Below, one piece after another: positions 1 through 7,258 of a stretch of 8,636 bases of DNA. Origin of the DNA: Oscillospiraceae bacterium (GTDB lineage: Bacteria > Bacillota > Clostridia > Oscillospirales > Ruminococcaceae); assembly GCA_900752625.1 (NCBI GenBank), contig CAADWC010000216.1:1-8636 (forward strand), in the 5' to 3' direction. The notes under the pieces were generated by a model. It made no database searches. It saw only the letters and a program-made list of their open reading frames with translations, and was not told where the DNA came from. Both the position numbers and the translations under genes were made by a program. Each line of letters opens with the position of its first letter. The first letter of the stretch is position 1.

Positions 1-1
1 C

Positions 2-397
2 ACGCAGGTAGGCGCCTGTATTGTTTCCGACGAAAATAAAATTCTGTCGGTAGGCTACAACGGAATGCCTACCGGTTGCGCCGACGATGATATGCCGTGG
101 GAACGGGAAGGCAGCCCGCTTGAAACAAAATATCCCTTTGTATGCCACGCCGAGCTTAACGCGATTCTGAACCGTTCTACGGGAAGCCTGAAGAATTCCC
201 GCATCTACGTTTCCCTGTTCCCCTGCAACGAGTGCGCAAAAGCTATAATCCAGAGCGGTATACGAGAGGTCGTTTATATGGAGGATAAATACGCCGATAC
301 CGACGGAGTAAAGGCGTCAAAAAGAATGTTTGAAATGACCGGCGTAAAAATGAGACAGTATATCCCCACCGAAAGAACAGTTTCTTTGAAGCTGTGA
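2..397 (+). CDS. dCMP deaminase (deoxycytidylate deaminase), partial, 5' end outside window
   Basis: This is a zinc-dependent cytidine/deoxycytidylate deaminase fold protein. The family converts dCMP to dUMP, supplying dUMP for thymidylate synthesis in the cytoplasm. The reading frame is open from base 2, beginning T-Q-V-G-A-C, which in homologs lies a few tens of residues from the N-terminus, so the real start is upstream of the window. The zinc site is visible: Cys-His-Ala-Glu at 143-154 (the His ligand and the proton-shuttling Glu) and Pro-Cys-x-x-Cys at 221-235 (two Cys ligands). The segment GYNGMPTGC and the LETKYPFVCHAELNAI context are very close to the dCMP deaminase/ComEB group rather than to tRNA adenosine deaminases. 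The stop is TGA. The next gene starts 39 nt downstream with no terminator between them, so cotranscription is possible. Confident in family; substrate follows from family membership. Confidence 0.93.
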   Translation, partial: TQVGACIVSDENKILSVGYNGMPTGCADDDMPWEREGSPLETKYPFVCHAELNAILNRSTGSLKNSRIYVSLFPCNECAKAIIQSGIREVVYMEDKYADTDGVKASKRMFEMTGVKMRQYIPTERTVSLKL

Positions 398-423
398 TAA
401 TCGGAATAATCAGACTAAAGATA

Positions 424-430
424 AGAGGTG
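424..430 (+). promoter_or_regulatory. Shine-Dalgarno site of the GH51 gene
   Basis: AGAGGTG lies 6 nt before the ATG at 437 and is close to the AGGAGGTG consensus. It supports that start and indicates independent ribosome loading for the arabinofuranosidase. No convincing -35/-10 pair is visible in the 39 nt between the deaminase stop and this ATG, so the promoter may lie upstream of the deaminase. Confidence 0.7.
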
Positions 431-436
431 TAAGCT

Positions 437-1909
437 ATGAAACGCACAAAGTTGACAATTGACAGAAATGAAAAACTATCCGAGATAAACCGTAATATTT
501 ACGGCCACTTTTCCGAACATCTGGGAAGATGCATCTATGAGGGCATTTACGTTGGAGAAAACTCGGAAATACCCAACGTAAACGGAATGAGGACCGACGT
601 TGTAGAGGCGCTTAAGGAATTAAAAATCCCCGTTCTCCGCTGGCCCGGCGGCTGCTTTGCCGACGAGTATCACTGGAAAGACGGCATAGGCGAAAAATCA
701 CAGCGCAAAAAAATGATAAACACCCACTGGGGCGGTCTTGTGGAGGACAACAGCTTCGGAACTCACGAATTTTTCGAGCTTTGCCAACAGTTGGGCTGTG
801 AGCCGTACATTGCCGGAAATCTCGGAAGCGGTACAGTTCAGGAGATGTCCGAATGGATAGAATACATAACCTTTGACGGGGTTTCTCCCATGGCAGAACT
901 AAGAAAGAAAAACGGCAGGGAAAAGCCGTGGAAGCTGAAATATTTCGGAATAGGAAATGAAAGCTGGGGCTGCGGTGGAAATATGCGTCCCGAATACTAT
1001 GCCGACGAATACCGCCGGTATCAGACCTATTGCCGCAATTACGGGGATGACCGTCTTTATAAAGTAGCGTGCGGTCCTAACGCCGACGACTACGAATGGA
1101 CGGACAAGCTGCTTGAGATAGTAAAGCCATGGCATACCGATGCTATCTCTCTGCACTACTACACTATCCCCACCGGCAACTGGAACAAAAAAGGCAGTGC
1201 CACGGAATTTTCCGACGAAGAGTATTACAATACCATCTCATCAACCCTTAAAATAGATGAAATTATAACAAAGCACTCGGAAATAATGGACAAACACGAC
1301 CCCGAGGGAAAGATAAAGCTTATCGTTGACGAATGGGGCTGCTGGTACGATGTTGAGGAAGGCACCAATCCCGGTTTTCTGTATCAGCAGAACACAATGC
1401 GCGATGCAATAGTCGCTGCCTGCAATCTTAATATCTTCAACAATCATTCCGACAGGGTTACAATGGCGAACATAGCTCAGGTTGTAAACGTGCTGCAATC
1501 GGTTGTCCTGACCGACGGAGCGGATATGGTAAAAACGCCGACATTCTATGTGTTTAAAATGTTCTGTCCTCATCACGACGCAAAGCTTGTAAAGGCGGAA
1601 ATGGATATTCCGGCGGCACAATACAAGGGTATAAGCCTTCCCGCGCTTACATATTCCGTTTCGGAAAATCCCGATGGAAACCTTTTTGCCACAGTTTCGA
1701 ATTGCTCGCTTGACGAGAATATTCAGCTTGAAGTAAACGCCGGGATTTCATCAGCGCAGATAATAACCGCCGAAAAAGCAAGTGCCTTCAACGATTTCGG
1801 AAAGCCTGAAAACGTCACGCTTAAAGACTATGAAGGCTTTAAAGTATCAAACGGCAGCTCAGTAATAACCCTGCCGAAACGCTCGGTAGTTTCCTTTAAA
1901 ATGATCTGA
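437..1909 (+). CDS. abfA: GH51 alpha-L-arabinofuranosidase, intracellular
   Basis: A glycoside hydrolase of family 51, which removes terminal alpha-L-arabinofuranosyl residues from arabinan, arabinoxylan or arabinogalactan oligosaccharides (EC 3.2.1.55) by a retaining mechanism. The protein has 490 residues, the usual size of bacterial cytoplasmic GH51 enzymes, with a (beta/alpha)8 barrel followed by a C-terminal beta-sandwich (roughly residue 390 onward). Visible motifs are [15 protein letters not shown] near the N-terminus, [18 protein letters not shown] with the acid/base Glu175, SLHYYT, and VDEWG with the nucleophile Glu299. The acid/base position matches the residue 175 known from the Geobacillus enzyme. 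There is no signal peptide, so it should act on imported oligosaccharides. The stop TGA overlaps the ATG of the next gene by one base. Family assignment is secure; the exact oligosaccharide substrate cannot be read from sequence. Confidence 0.95.
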   Translation: MKRTKLTIDRNEKLSEINRNIYGHFSEHLGRCIYEGIYVGENSEIPNVNGMRTDVVEALKELKIPVLRWPGGCFADEYHWKDGIGEKSQRKKMINTHWGGLVEDNSFGTHEFFELCQQLGCEPYIAGNLGSGTVQEMSEWIEYITFDGVSPMAELRKKNGREKPWKLKYFGIGNESWGCGGNMRPEYYADEYRRYQTYCRNYGDDRLYKVACGPNADDYEWTDKLLEIVKPWHTDAISLHYYTIPTGNWNKKGSATEFSDEEYYNTISSTLKIDEIITKHSEIMDKHDPEGKIKLIVDEWGCWYDVEEGTNPGFLYQQNTMRDAIVAACNLNIFNNHSDRVTMANIAQVVNVLQSVVLTDGADMVKTPTFYVFKMFCPHHDAKLVKAEMDIPAAQYKGISLPALTYSVSENPDGNLFATVSNCSLDENIQLEVNAGISSAQIITAEKASAFNDFGKPENVTLKDYEGFKVSNGSSVITLPKRSVVSFKMI

Positions 1910-2172
1910 TGAACACCCTGTGCAAGAAATGCCTGCTGGAGGATATGGACGAAACCGAGTATTTCAGACATTTGAAGGACTATATATCCGCCTATCCCAA
2001 AGAAAAAAGAGCGGGCGACAATGAATATTCCAGGCGGCTTGAAATATGCCGCAGCTGCAGCGAGCTTTACGGCGGAATGTGCCGCAAATGCGGCTGCTAC
2101 GTTGAACTCAGGGCTTTAAAAAAAGAAGCACGATGCGCCGCCGTTCCCGACAAATGGCGGAACGGCAGATAA
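1909..2172 (+). CDS. Small Cys-rich putative zinc-binding protein, DUF6171-like
   Basis: An 87-residue protein of unknown function resembling the Clostridia family DUF6171 (recognised from memory, not searched). It has eight cysteines: C5-x-x-C8 at the N-terminus, C47-x-x-C50, C58-x-x-C61-x-C63, and C76 before a PDKW motif near the C-terminus. The spacing suggests one or two structural metal sites, as in small zinc-ribbon proteins; metal binding is inferred. There is no signal peptide or membrane segment. The ATG overlaps the TGA of the GH51 gene (TGATG, sharing one A) and no Shine-Dalgarno sequence precedes it, so translation is probably coupled to GH51. The GH42 gene starts 14 nt after its stop. 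This places it inside a glycosidase operon, but nothing in the sequence shows a link to sugar metabolism. Confidence 0.85.
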   Translation: MNTLCKKCLLEDMDETEYFRHLKDYISAYPKEKRAGDNEYSRRLEICRSCSELYGGMCRKCGCYVELRALKKEARCAAVPDKWRNGR

Positions 2173-2173
2173 A

Positions 2174-2180
2174 GAAAGGA
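2174..2180 (+). promoter_or_regulatory. Shine-Dalgarno site deciding the GH42 start
   Basis: GAAAGGA lies 6 nt before the ATG at 2187, just after the stop of the Cys-rich gene. It selects the start giving MAKIGVDYYPEHW, the normal GH42 N-terminus. An in-frame ATG at 2133 would add 18 unrelated residues read through the end of the upstream gene and has no such site. Confidence 0.7.
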
Positions 2181-2186
2181 CTTATT

Positions 2187-3836
2187 ATGGCAAAAATAGG
2201 AGTTGATTATTACCCCGAACACTGGGACGAATCGCTTTGGGAGCAGGACGCCCGGCTTATGGCCGAAACGGGCGTAAAGGTCGTCCGTATGGCAGAGTTT
2301 GCCTGGTCAAGACTTGAACCGGAGGAAGGAACCTTTAATTTCGGATGGCTTGACAGAGCGGTAGAGCTTTTTGCCGCAAAAGGTATAGAGATAATTCTGT
2401 GCACCCCTACAAACTGCCCTCCTCTATGGCTTTATGAAAAATATCCCGACGCTTTGCAGACCGAGCGTTCAGGGCAGCCTATCGCAACAGGGATAAGAGG
2501 GCACCGCTGCTATAATTCCTCTTCCTTAAGAAAATTCTCCGAAAGGATAATACGAAAGCTTGCCGAACATTACGGAAACAATCCCGCCGTTACGGCATGG
2601 CAGATCGATAACGAGCTTGACGCCGTTCACTGCTGCTGTCCGGTCTGCTCGGAAAAATTCAGAGAATATCTGAAAAATAAATACGGCTCAATTGAAAGAG
2701 TAAACAAGACTTTCGGCAATAACGTATGGAGCGGCGAATATTCTTCGTGGACGCAGATAAAACCGCCCTTCGGCAGTTATCCTCTCGGCTGGTATAATCC
2801 GTCGTATATGCTTGAATGGCACAGATTCTGTCAGAAGAGCGCAAACGATTTTGTAAGATTCCAGACTGAAATAATCAGAGAAACGATTCCCGGAGCAGTT
2901 GTCACCACAAACACATGGCTGTGCGAAAACACTCCTGACTTTTATAAAATGTTTGAATCGCTGGACGTTGTTTCCTATGACAATTATCCTCCCACCAGAC
3001 TGCCGGACGATCCCGACGCACTGTATTCACACGCATTTCACCTCGATCTTATGAGAGGAATAAAACAAAAAAACTTCTGGATAATGGAGCAGCTCAGCGG
3101 AACTCCCGGCTGCTGGATGCCGATGATCACCGCTCCCAAACCCGGAATGATAAAGGGCTACGCTCTGCAGGCGATAGCCAGAGGAGCCGACTCGGTCATA
3201 CACTTCCGCTGGCGAAGCGCGGTTTCAGGAGCGGAAATGTTCTGGCACGGTCTTATCGACCAGAGCAATGTTCCTTCACGCAGATTTTATGAATTTGCCC
3301 AGCTGTGCAAGGACGCCGAGGCTCTGGACACCGACGGAACGACCGTATCCTCCGATATCGCGCTGCTGTATTCGGCAGATACGGAAACCGCTCTCAAAAT
3401 ACAGCCGCAGACCGACGGCTTTCATTACTACAATCAGCTTAAAAGCTTCCACGACGGAATCGTTTCTCTTGGCGCAAACTGCGATATAATCAGCGAAAAA
3501 GCCGACTTTTCGGGCTATTCCGTTATAATTGCTCCGACTATGTTCATAACGGACGAAAGCGTTGTAAAACGTCTTTACAGCTTTGCCGAAAACGGCGGAA
3601 CGGTAGTCCTTACAAACCGAAGCGGCGTAAAGGACCAATATAACAACTGCACAATGTCTCCGCTTCCCACCGTTTTTTCAGACCTTACCGGATGCACAGT
3701 CGAGGAATTTGACGCTATAGGCCGGGATGCCGCTCATATCACGATGAACGGCATAGAGTACGAAACCGTCTGCTGGTGCGACATCTTAAAGGCGAGCGGC
3801 GCATCCGTCATCGCCGAATATCCCGCCCGTTTTTAA
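2187..3836 (+). CDS. GH42 beta-galactosidase, cut short by an in-frame TAA (549 residues)
   Basis: A family 42 glycoside hydrolase that hydrolyses beta-galactosides in the cytoplasm (no signal peptide), typically galacto-oligosaccharides from plant galactans; some members prefer alpha-L-arabinopyranosides. The N-terminal barrel (about 5-385) is intact. It has YYPEHW at the start, the acid/base Glu143 in IDNELD, the nucleophile Glu301 in WIMEQLSGTPGCW, and the family's zinc-type cysteine set C108, C149, C151 and C154. The trimerisation domain (GATase-like, about 390-590) begins normally but the frame ends at TAA (3834-3836), codon 550. The same frame continues immediately with recognisable GH42 sequence (next entry); full length would be 653 codons, normal for the family. 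Both active-site residues are retained, but the end of domain B and all of domain C would be missing. It could be a pseudogene, a truncated but folded enzyme, a read-through product, or a sequencing/assembly error in the T5-A5-G-C7 run at 3830-3847. Confidence 0.9.
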   Translation: MAKIGVDYYPEHWDESLWEQDARLMAETGVKVVRMAEFAWSRLEPEEGTFNFGWLDRAVELFAAKGIEIILCTPTNCPPLWLYEKYPDALQTERSGQPIATGIRGHRCYNSSSLRKFSERIIRKLAEHYGNNPAVTAWQIDNELDAVHCCCPVCSEKFREYLKNKYGSIERVNKTFGNNVWSGEYSSWTQIKPPFGSYPLGWYNPSYMLEWHRFCQKSANDFVRFQTEIIRETIPGAVVTTNTWLCENTPDFYKMFESLDVVSYDNYPPTRLPDDPDALYSHAFHLDLMRGIKQKNFWIMEQLSGTPGCWMPMITAPKPGMIKGYALQAIARGADSVIHFRWRSAVSGAEMFWHGLIDQSNVPSRRFYEFAQLCKDAEALDTDGTTVSSDIALLYSADTETALKIQPQTDGFHYYNQLKSFHDGIVSLGANCDIISEKADFSGYSVIIAPTMFITDESVVKRLYSFAENGGTVVLTNRSGVKDQYNNCTMSPLPTVFSDLTGCTVEEFDAIGRDAAHITMNGIEYETVCWCDILKASGASVIAEYPARF

Positions 3837-4148
3837 AAAGCCCCCCCTGCCGTTACCGTAAATTCCTACGGCAGCGGAAAATGCTATTATGTCGGAACGA
3901 TCGGCAAAAGAGATTTCTATAAAGAGCTGTGTAAAATTATCTTGTCCGAAGCCGGGCTGGATATAATAACCGACCTGCCGCAAAACGTAGAGTTATCGGT
4001 CCGTGACGGCGGCGACAAACGGATCACCTTTATTTTCAACAACAATGATAAAGCGGTTGAATTTTCATGCATGAATAAAAAGTTCAGACTTGAACCCTTT
4101 GAAATGAAAACCGCAGCAGCTGTTGATGTCTGCAGCGGACGGAAGTAA
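3837..4148 (+). pseudogene. C-terminal remainder of the GH42 beta-galactosidase, after the in-frame stop
   Basis: The 103 codons directly after the TAA stay in the frame of the upstream GH42 gene and have no other stop until TAA at 4146-4148. The translation has PAVTVNSYGSGKCYYVGT, typical of the end of the GH42 trimerisation domain, followed by a short beta-rich tail (about residues 600-653 of the whole) ending in LEPFEMKTAA, as in the C-terminal domain of the family. There is no ATG start in this frame. A TTG at 3942 could start a 68-residue piece, but it has no Shine-Dalgarno sequence and would lack the conserved YGSGKCYYVGT segment. Separate translation is therefore unlikely. I read it as the downstream half of one interrupted gene. 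Confidence 0.82.
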
Positions 4149-4157
4149 GGCAGCCAT

Positions 4158-4205
4158 AAAAAAGTTTAACCTGAGAAGAGTAATTTCCTTCTCAGGTTAT
4201 TTTTT
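4158..4205. terminator. Bidirectional intrinsic terminator between convergent operons
   Basis: A perfect 12-bp stem (arms 4167-4178 and 4188-4199, TAACCTGAGAAG paired with CTTCTCAGGTTA) with a 9-nt loop. On the + strand it is followed by six T (4200-4205). On the - strand it is followed after four bases by six T (complement of the A run 4158-4163). It lies 18 nt after the final GH42 stop and about 70 nt after the radC stop, so it can end both transcripts. Confidence 0.9.
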
Positions 4206-4269
4206 CAGTTTCAAATACGGACGGCTTTTCTATATTGTGATGAGTCCTGTCCCGCCGAATCCGCAATAG

Positions 4270-4965
4270 CTATTCATAATCGTATATCAGCCCCAGCTGT
4301 CTTAAAGACGACACTCCGTCCTCTCCCACGACAAAATGGTCAAGCATGGTTATCCCCATAGCGGAGAGATGCCTGATAAGCAGCCTTGTGGAAACCACAT
4401 CCTCCTCCGATGGTTTTGACGAAGCCTCCGGATGATTGTGAGCGATAAAAAAATTGTCGTATCCGCTGTTAAGTATGGTTTTGGTTATATTCTTAAGATC
4501 CATGGAAACCTCTTTAAGGGAACCGGAATTAACGTCTGCAAACTTCCTTATCCTGAAAGAAGGATCAACAAAAAACAGCATCACCCGCTCGACCCGTTCT
4601 CCGGCGAACTTCGCCCTGACAAGGGATTTTACCGCCGGAATATCCCTTGCGTCAACTGCGGACGCTACCCTTTGGGATTTAAGGTATGCCGTAAGAGCGC
4701 CAAAAAATTTCAGGCTTAACGCAGGATTTTCTCCTACAAGACCGCTTTGCAGAAGCTCTTCCTTTGAAGCGGAAAGCACGCCCTCAATACTCCCGAACCT
4801 TGCCAGAAGCCTGTGAGCAAGACCGTTGGTATCGCTTCTGGGATAGCAGTAAAACAAAAGCATTTCCAGGATCTCATGCTCTGCAAAGCCCTTAAAGCTC
4901 ATAGTCTCGCAGAACCTTTTTCTCATGCGCTCTCTGTGTCCGCTGTGAACGCCGTTTTCCGCCAT
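4270..4965 (-). CDS. radC: RadC-family JAB/MPN+ domain protein
   Basis: A 231-residue member of the RadC/UPF0758 family, whose cellular role is unsettled despite the old DNA-repair name. The N-terminal half (about 10-100) is the helical RadC region with a helix-hairpin-helix-like segment (EHEILEMLLFYCYPRSDTNGLAHRLLARFG). The C-terminal half (about 108-231) is the JAB metalloprotease-like fold with H176-N-H178, S186 and D189 in the order HxHx(7)SxxD, expected to hold zinc. The classical HNHPSG signature is changed to HNHPEA, and the usual HPRE box before it reads MDLKN (155-159). The ATG is preceded by GGGAAAGGA (4978-4986) at a rather long 12-nt spacing. It lies 73 nt after tex on the same strand and is probably cotranscribed with it. 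It appears chromosomal, not part of a phage or plasmid. Confidence 0.9.
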   Translation of the reverse strand: MAENGVHSGHRERMRKRFCETMSFKGFAEHEILEMLLFYCYPRSDTNGLAHRLLARFGSIEGVLSASKEELLQSGLVGENPALSLKFFGALTAYLKSQRVASAVDARDIPAVKSLVRAKFAGERVERVMLFFVDPSFRIRKFADVNSGSLKEVSMDLKNITKTILNSGYDNFFIAHNHPEASSKPSEEDVVSTRLLIRHLSAMGITMLDHFVVGEDGVSSLRQLGLIYDYE

Positions 4966-5037
4966 TTGTCTGACCAGTCCTTTCCCAAATTGAATTTATA
5001 AAGCCTGCCGCTCCTGCCGCGTACTCCCACGGCATAC

Positions 5038-7185
5038 TTATCCTTTGCTTTTCATAGTAAGCGATATGCGCTTTTTCTTTACGTCAACGTCCAGAACCCG
5101 TACCTTTACCACTTCTCCTACTTTAACGACTTCCAGAGGATGCTTTACATACCTGTCGCATAGCTGAGAAATGTGCACAAGTCCGTCCTCGTGAACTCCG
5201 ATATCTACAAAGGCGCCGAAATCTATTACGTTTCTTACCGTTCCCATAAGCTCCATTCCCGGCTTCAGGTCCTTCAGCTCCATAATGTCGCCGCTTCTCA
5301 TAAGCGGCGGAGGAAGCTCGTCTCTTGGGTCTCTTCCCGGCTTCATCAGCTCTGAGATAATATCCTTTAAGGTAGGGACGCCGACCCCGGTTTCCTTGGC
5401 AAGCCTTTCTATGCCCAGCTTGCCGGTCTTTTCTCCCAGCTCCGGCAGACTTCCCGAATCGCTCAGGGAAAATCCGCAGACATCAAGAAGTTTCTGAGCC
5501 GCCTTGTATGATTCCGGATGGACCGCAGTATTGTCCAGAGGATTTTTGCCCTCTCTGACCCTGAGAAATCCCGCGCACTGTTCAAACGCTTTCGCTCCCA
5601 GCTTCGGCACCTTCATAAGCTGTCTCCTGTCTGTAAACTCCCCGTTCTCCTCGCGGTAAGCCACAATATTTTTAGCAACCGTTGCGCTGATTCCCGACAC
5701 ATACGAAAGCAGCGAATGCGAAGCGGTATTCAGATCTACGCCGACGCTGTTTACGCAATCCTCTACCACGCCGGAAAGCGCTTCGTCCATACGTTTCGGC
5801 GGCATATCATGCTGATACTGACCGACGCCTACAGCCTTAGGGTCTATCTTTACCAGCTCCGCCAGAGGATCCTGCAAACGTCTTGCAATGGAGACTGCAC
5901 TCCTGAGGGAAACGTCATATTCAGGAAACTCCTCCGCCGCAAGCTTTGACGCCGAATACACGGACGCTCCCGCCTCGGATACCACCATGTATCCCACCTT
6001 CTGCGGAATTTCCTTGATAAGCTCTGCCACAAACGCCTCCGATTCACGGCTCGCAGTGCCGTTTCCTATGGCGATAGCGGTTACTCCGTACTTTTCAATA
6101 AGCGCCGCAAGCTTTTTCTTCGCCTCCGCAGTCTTATTCTGAGGCGGAGTAGGATAAACTACAGTTGTATCCAGGACCTTTCCGGTTTTATCGACCACCG
6201 CTATCTTGCATCCGGTACGGTATGCAGGATCAAGTCCGAGAGTGCATGCGCCCTTTACCGGAGGCTGCATAAGAAGCTGGCGCAGATTTGATGAAAATAC
6301 CTTTATAGCCCCTTCCTGTGCTTTTTCGGAAAGCATGCTTCTTATTTCCCTTTCGATCGAGGGGTAGATAAGCCGCTTGTATCCGTCTACACAGGCAAGC
6401 TCAACATATTTAGCGCACTCTGAATCGTTTTTGACATACCTGGAAACGCAGGCTCTTTCTCCTGCTCCCTCCGGGACTTCAACGGAAACCTTTAATGCGC
6501 CCTCCTTCTCGCCTCTGTCTATAGCAAGTATCCTATGACCGGCTATCTTCTTGACCGGCTCTGAAAAATCGTAATAATTCTCATAAACCGATTCGGCGTT
6601 TTCGTCCGCCGCCTTTGAAACTATTCTTCCGATCTCGCTGAACAGCTCTCTCAGGTATTTTCTCAGAGCTGCGTTATCCGAGGCGTCCTCGGCTATAATA
6701 TCCATAGCCCCCTGCAATGCCTCCTGAGGAGACTCAACACCTTTTTCAGCGTCAACGTATTTTTCCGCTTCGCTTACCGGATCGGTATTCAAAGCCTGCT
6801 CCATGATAAATACTGCAAGCGGCTCAAGTCCCTTTTCCCTTGCGACGCTTGCTCTCGTTCTGCGCTTAGGTTTGAACGGACGGTAAATATCCTCAAGCTC
6901 TACAAGCTGCGAAGCCTTCTGTATCGCTGCCATAAGCTCGTCTGTCATCCTGTCCTGCTCGGTAATAGAGGAAATGATCTCCTCCTTGCGTTTTTCAAGA
7001 TTTCTCAGATAGCAAAGCCTTTCATAAATCTCACGCAGAACCTGGTCGTCGAGAGAACCGGTCATCTCCTTACGGTAACGGGCGATAAAGGGAATAGTCT
7101 TATCGTCGTCGATAAGACTGACAGTATTGTCGATCTGCTCCTTTCTGAGCTTGAATTCCTGTGCAAGAATACTGTTTATATCCAT
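5038..7185 (-). CDS. tex: Tex family RNA-binding transcriptional accessory protein
   Basis: A 715-residue cytoplasmic nucleic-acid-binding protein of the Tex (YhgF/Spt6-related) family, linked to transcription and RNA metabolism. Domains in order: the helical Tex N-terminal region (about 1-200, with TIPFIARYRKE and LEDIYRPFKPKRRTRA), a YqgF-like RNase H fold (about 312-440, with GLDPAYRTGCK and IAIGNGTASRE), tandem helix-hairpin-helix motifs (about 465-560, with VGVGQYQHD before and LNTAS, VPKLG within), and a C-terminal S1 RNA-binding domain (about 642-712, GTVRNVIDFGAFVDIG...DGLVHIS). The length is normal and all hallmark motifs are present. The start MDIN fits homologs, but no Shine-Dalgarno sequence directly precedes it; the strong one lies 32 nt upstream in front of a mini-ORF. 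prfC ends 160 nt upstream and radC begins 73 nt downstream. Confidence 0.96.
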   Translation of the reverse strand: MDINSILAQEFKLRKEQIDNTVSLIDDDKTIPFIARYRKEMTGSLDDQVLREIYERLCYLRNLEKRKEEIISSITEQDRMTDELMAAIQKASQLVELEDIYRPFKPKRRTRASVAREKGLEPLAVFIMEQALNTDPVSEAEKYVDAEKGVESPQEALQGAMDIIAEDASDNAALRKYLRELFSEIGRIVSKAADENAESVYENYYDFSEPVKKIAGHRILAIDRGEKEGALKVSVEVPEGAGERACVSRYVKNDSECAKYVELACVDGYKRLIYPSIEREIRSMLSEKAQEGAIKVFSSNLRQLLMQPPVKGACTLGLDPAYRTGCKIAVVDKTGKVLDTTVVYPTPPQNKTAEAKKKLAALIEKYGVTAIAIGNGTASRESEAFVAELIKEIPQKVGYMVVSEAGASVYSASKLAAEEFPEYDVSLRSAVSIARRLQDPLAELVKIDPKAVGVGQYQHDMPPKRMDEALSGVVEDCVNSVGVDLNTASHSLLSYVSGISATVAKNIVAYREENGEFTDRRQLMKVPKLGAKAFEQCAGFLRVREGKNPLDNTAVHPESYKAAQKLLDVCGFSLSDSGSLPELGEKTGKLGIERLAKETGVGVPTLKDIISELMKPGRDPRDELPPPLMRSGDIMELKDLKPGMELMGTVRNVIDFGAFVDIGVHEDGLVHISQLCDRYVKHPLEVVKVGEVVKVRVLDVDVKKKRISLTMKSKG

Positions 7186-7191
7186 AAATAT

Positions 7192-7215
7192 TCAATATGC
7201 CGCGCCAGCGGACAT
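7192..7215 (-). CDS. Possible 7-codon leader mini-ORF (MSAGAAY) upstream of tex
   Basis: An ATG right after the strong Shine-Dalgarno sequence opens seven codons and ends with TGA six bases before the tex ATG, in the same frame as tex. The tex start itself has no ribosome-binding site, so ribosomes could load here, terminate and re-initiate on tex. The gap from the AAGGAGG core to this ATG is only 2 nt, shorter than ideal, although the overlapping upstream AGGA is better spaced. Translation is not demonstrated; the whole arrangement could simply be a poorly placed site for tex. Confidence 0.3.
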   Translation of the reverse strand: MSAGAAY

Positions 7216-7217
7216 AT

Positions 7218-7227
7218 CCTCCTTCCT
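7218..7227 (-). promoter_or_regulatory. Strong Shine-Dalgarno sequence in the tex leader
   Basis: On the - strand the bases read AGGAAGGAGG, near-perfect complementarity to the 16S rRNA 3' end. It sits 32 nt before the tex ATG, too far for direct use, but immediately before the ATG of the mini-ORF at 7215. Confidence 0.6.
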
Positions 7228-7258
7228 ATACAAGGGCGTATCCCTAAACAAAATCATG

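Noticed and set aside
1241..1621. 126-codon open frame on the - strand inside the GH51 gene
   Set aside because: It is antisense to a well-supported gene and its translation shows no recognisable domain or start signal.
2133..2186. Upstream ATG for GH42 inside the Cys-rich gene
   Set aside because: It adds residues unlike any GH42 N-terminus and lacks a ribosome-binding site; ATG 2187 has both.
3828..3870. Programmed frameshift at the T5-A5-C7 run to bypass the GH42 stop
   Set aside because: The homologous sequence after the stop is in the same frame as before it. A +1 slip meets a stop at 3859-3861 and a -1 slip gives unrelated sequence, so no single shift restores the protein.
3942..4148. 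Separate 68-residue gene starting at TTG
   Set aside because: It is the in-frame tail of the GH42 gene, has no Shine-Dalgarno sequence, and starts in the middle of a conserved segment.
4218..4263. Imperfect inverted repeat CGGACGGC ... GCCGAATCCG downstream of radC
   Set aside because: There are only 8 paired bases with a 2-base bulge and a 28-nt loop and no T run; it could arise by chance, and the neighbouring hairpin already explains termination.
4985..5037. Possible radC promoter with a TATAAA-like box at about 4996-5001
   Set aside because: There is no matching -35 hexamer at the right spacing, and the 72-nt tex-radC gap is compatible with cotranscription.
5518..5949. 143-codon open frame on the + strand inside tex
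   Set aside because: It is a shadow of the tex coding frame; tex is supported by continuous family motifs and this frame has none.
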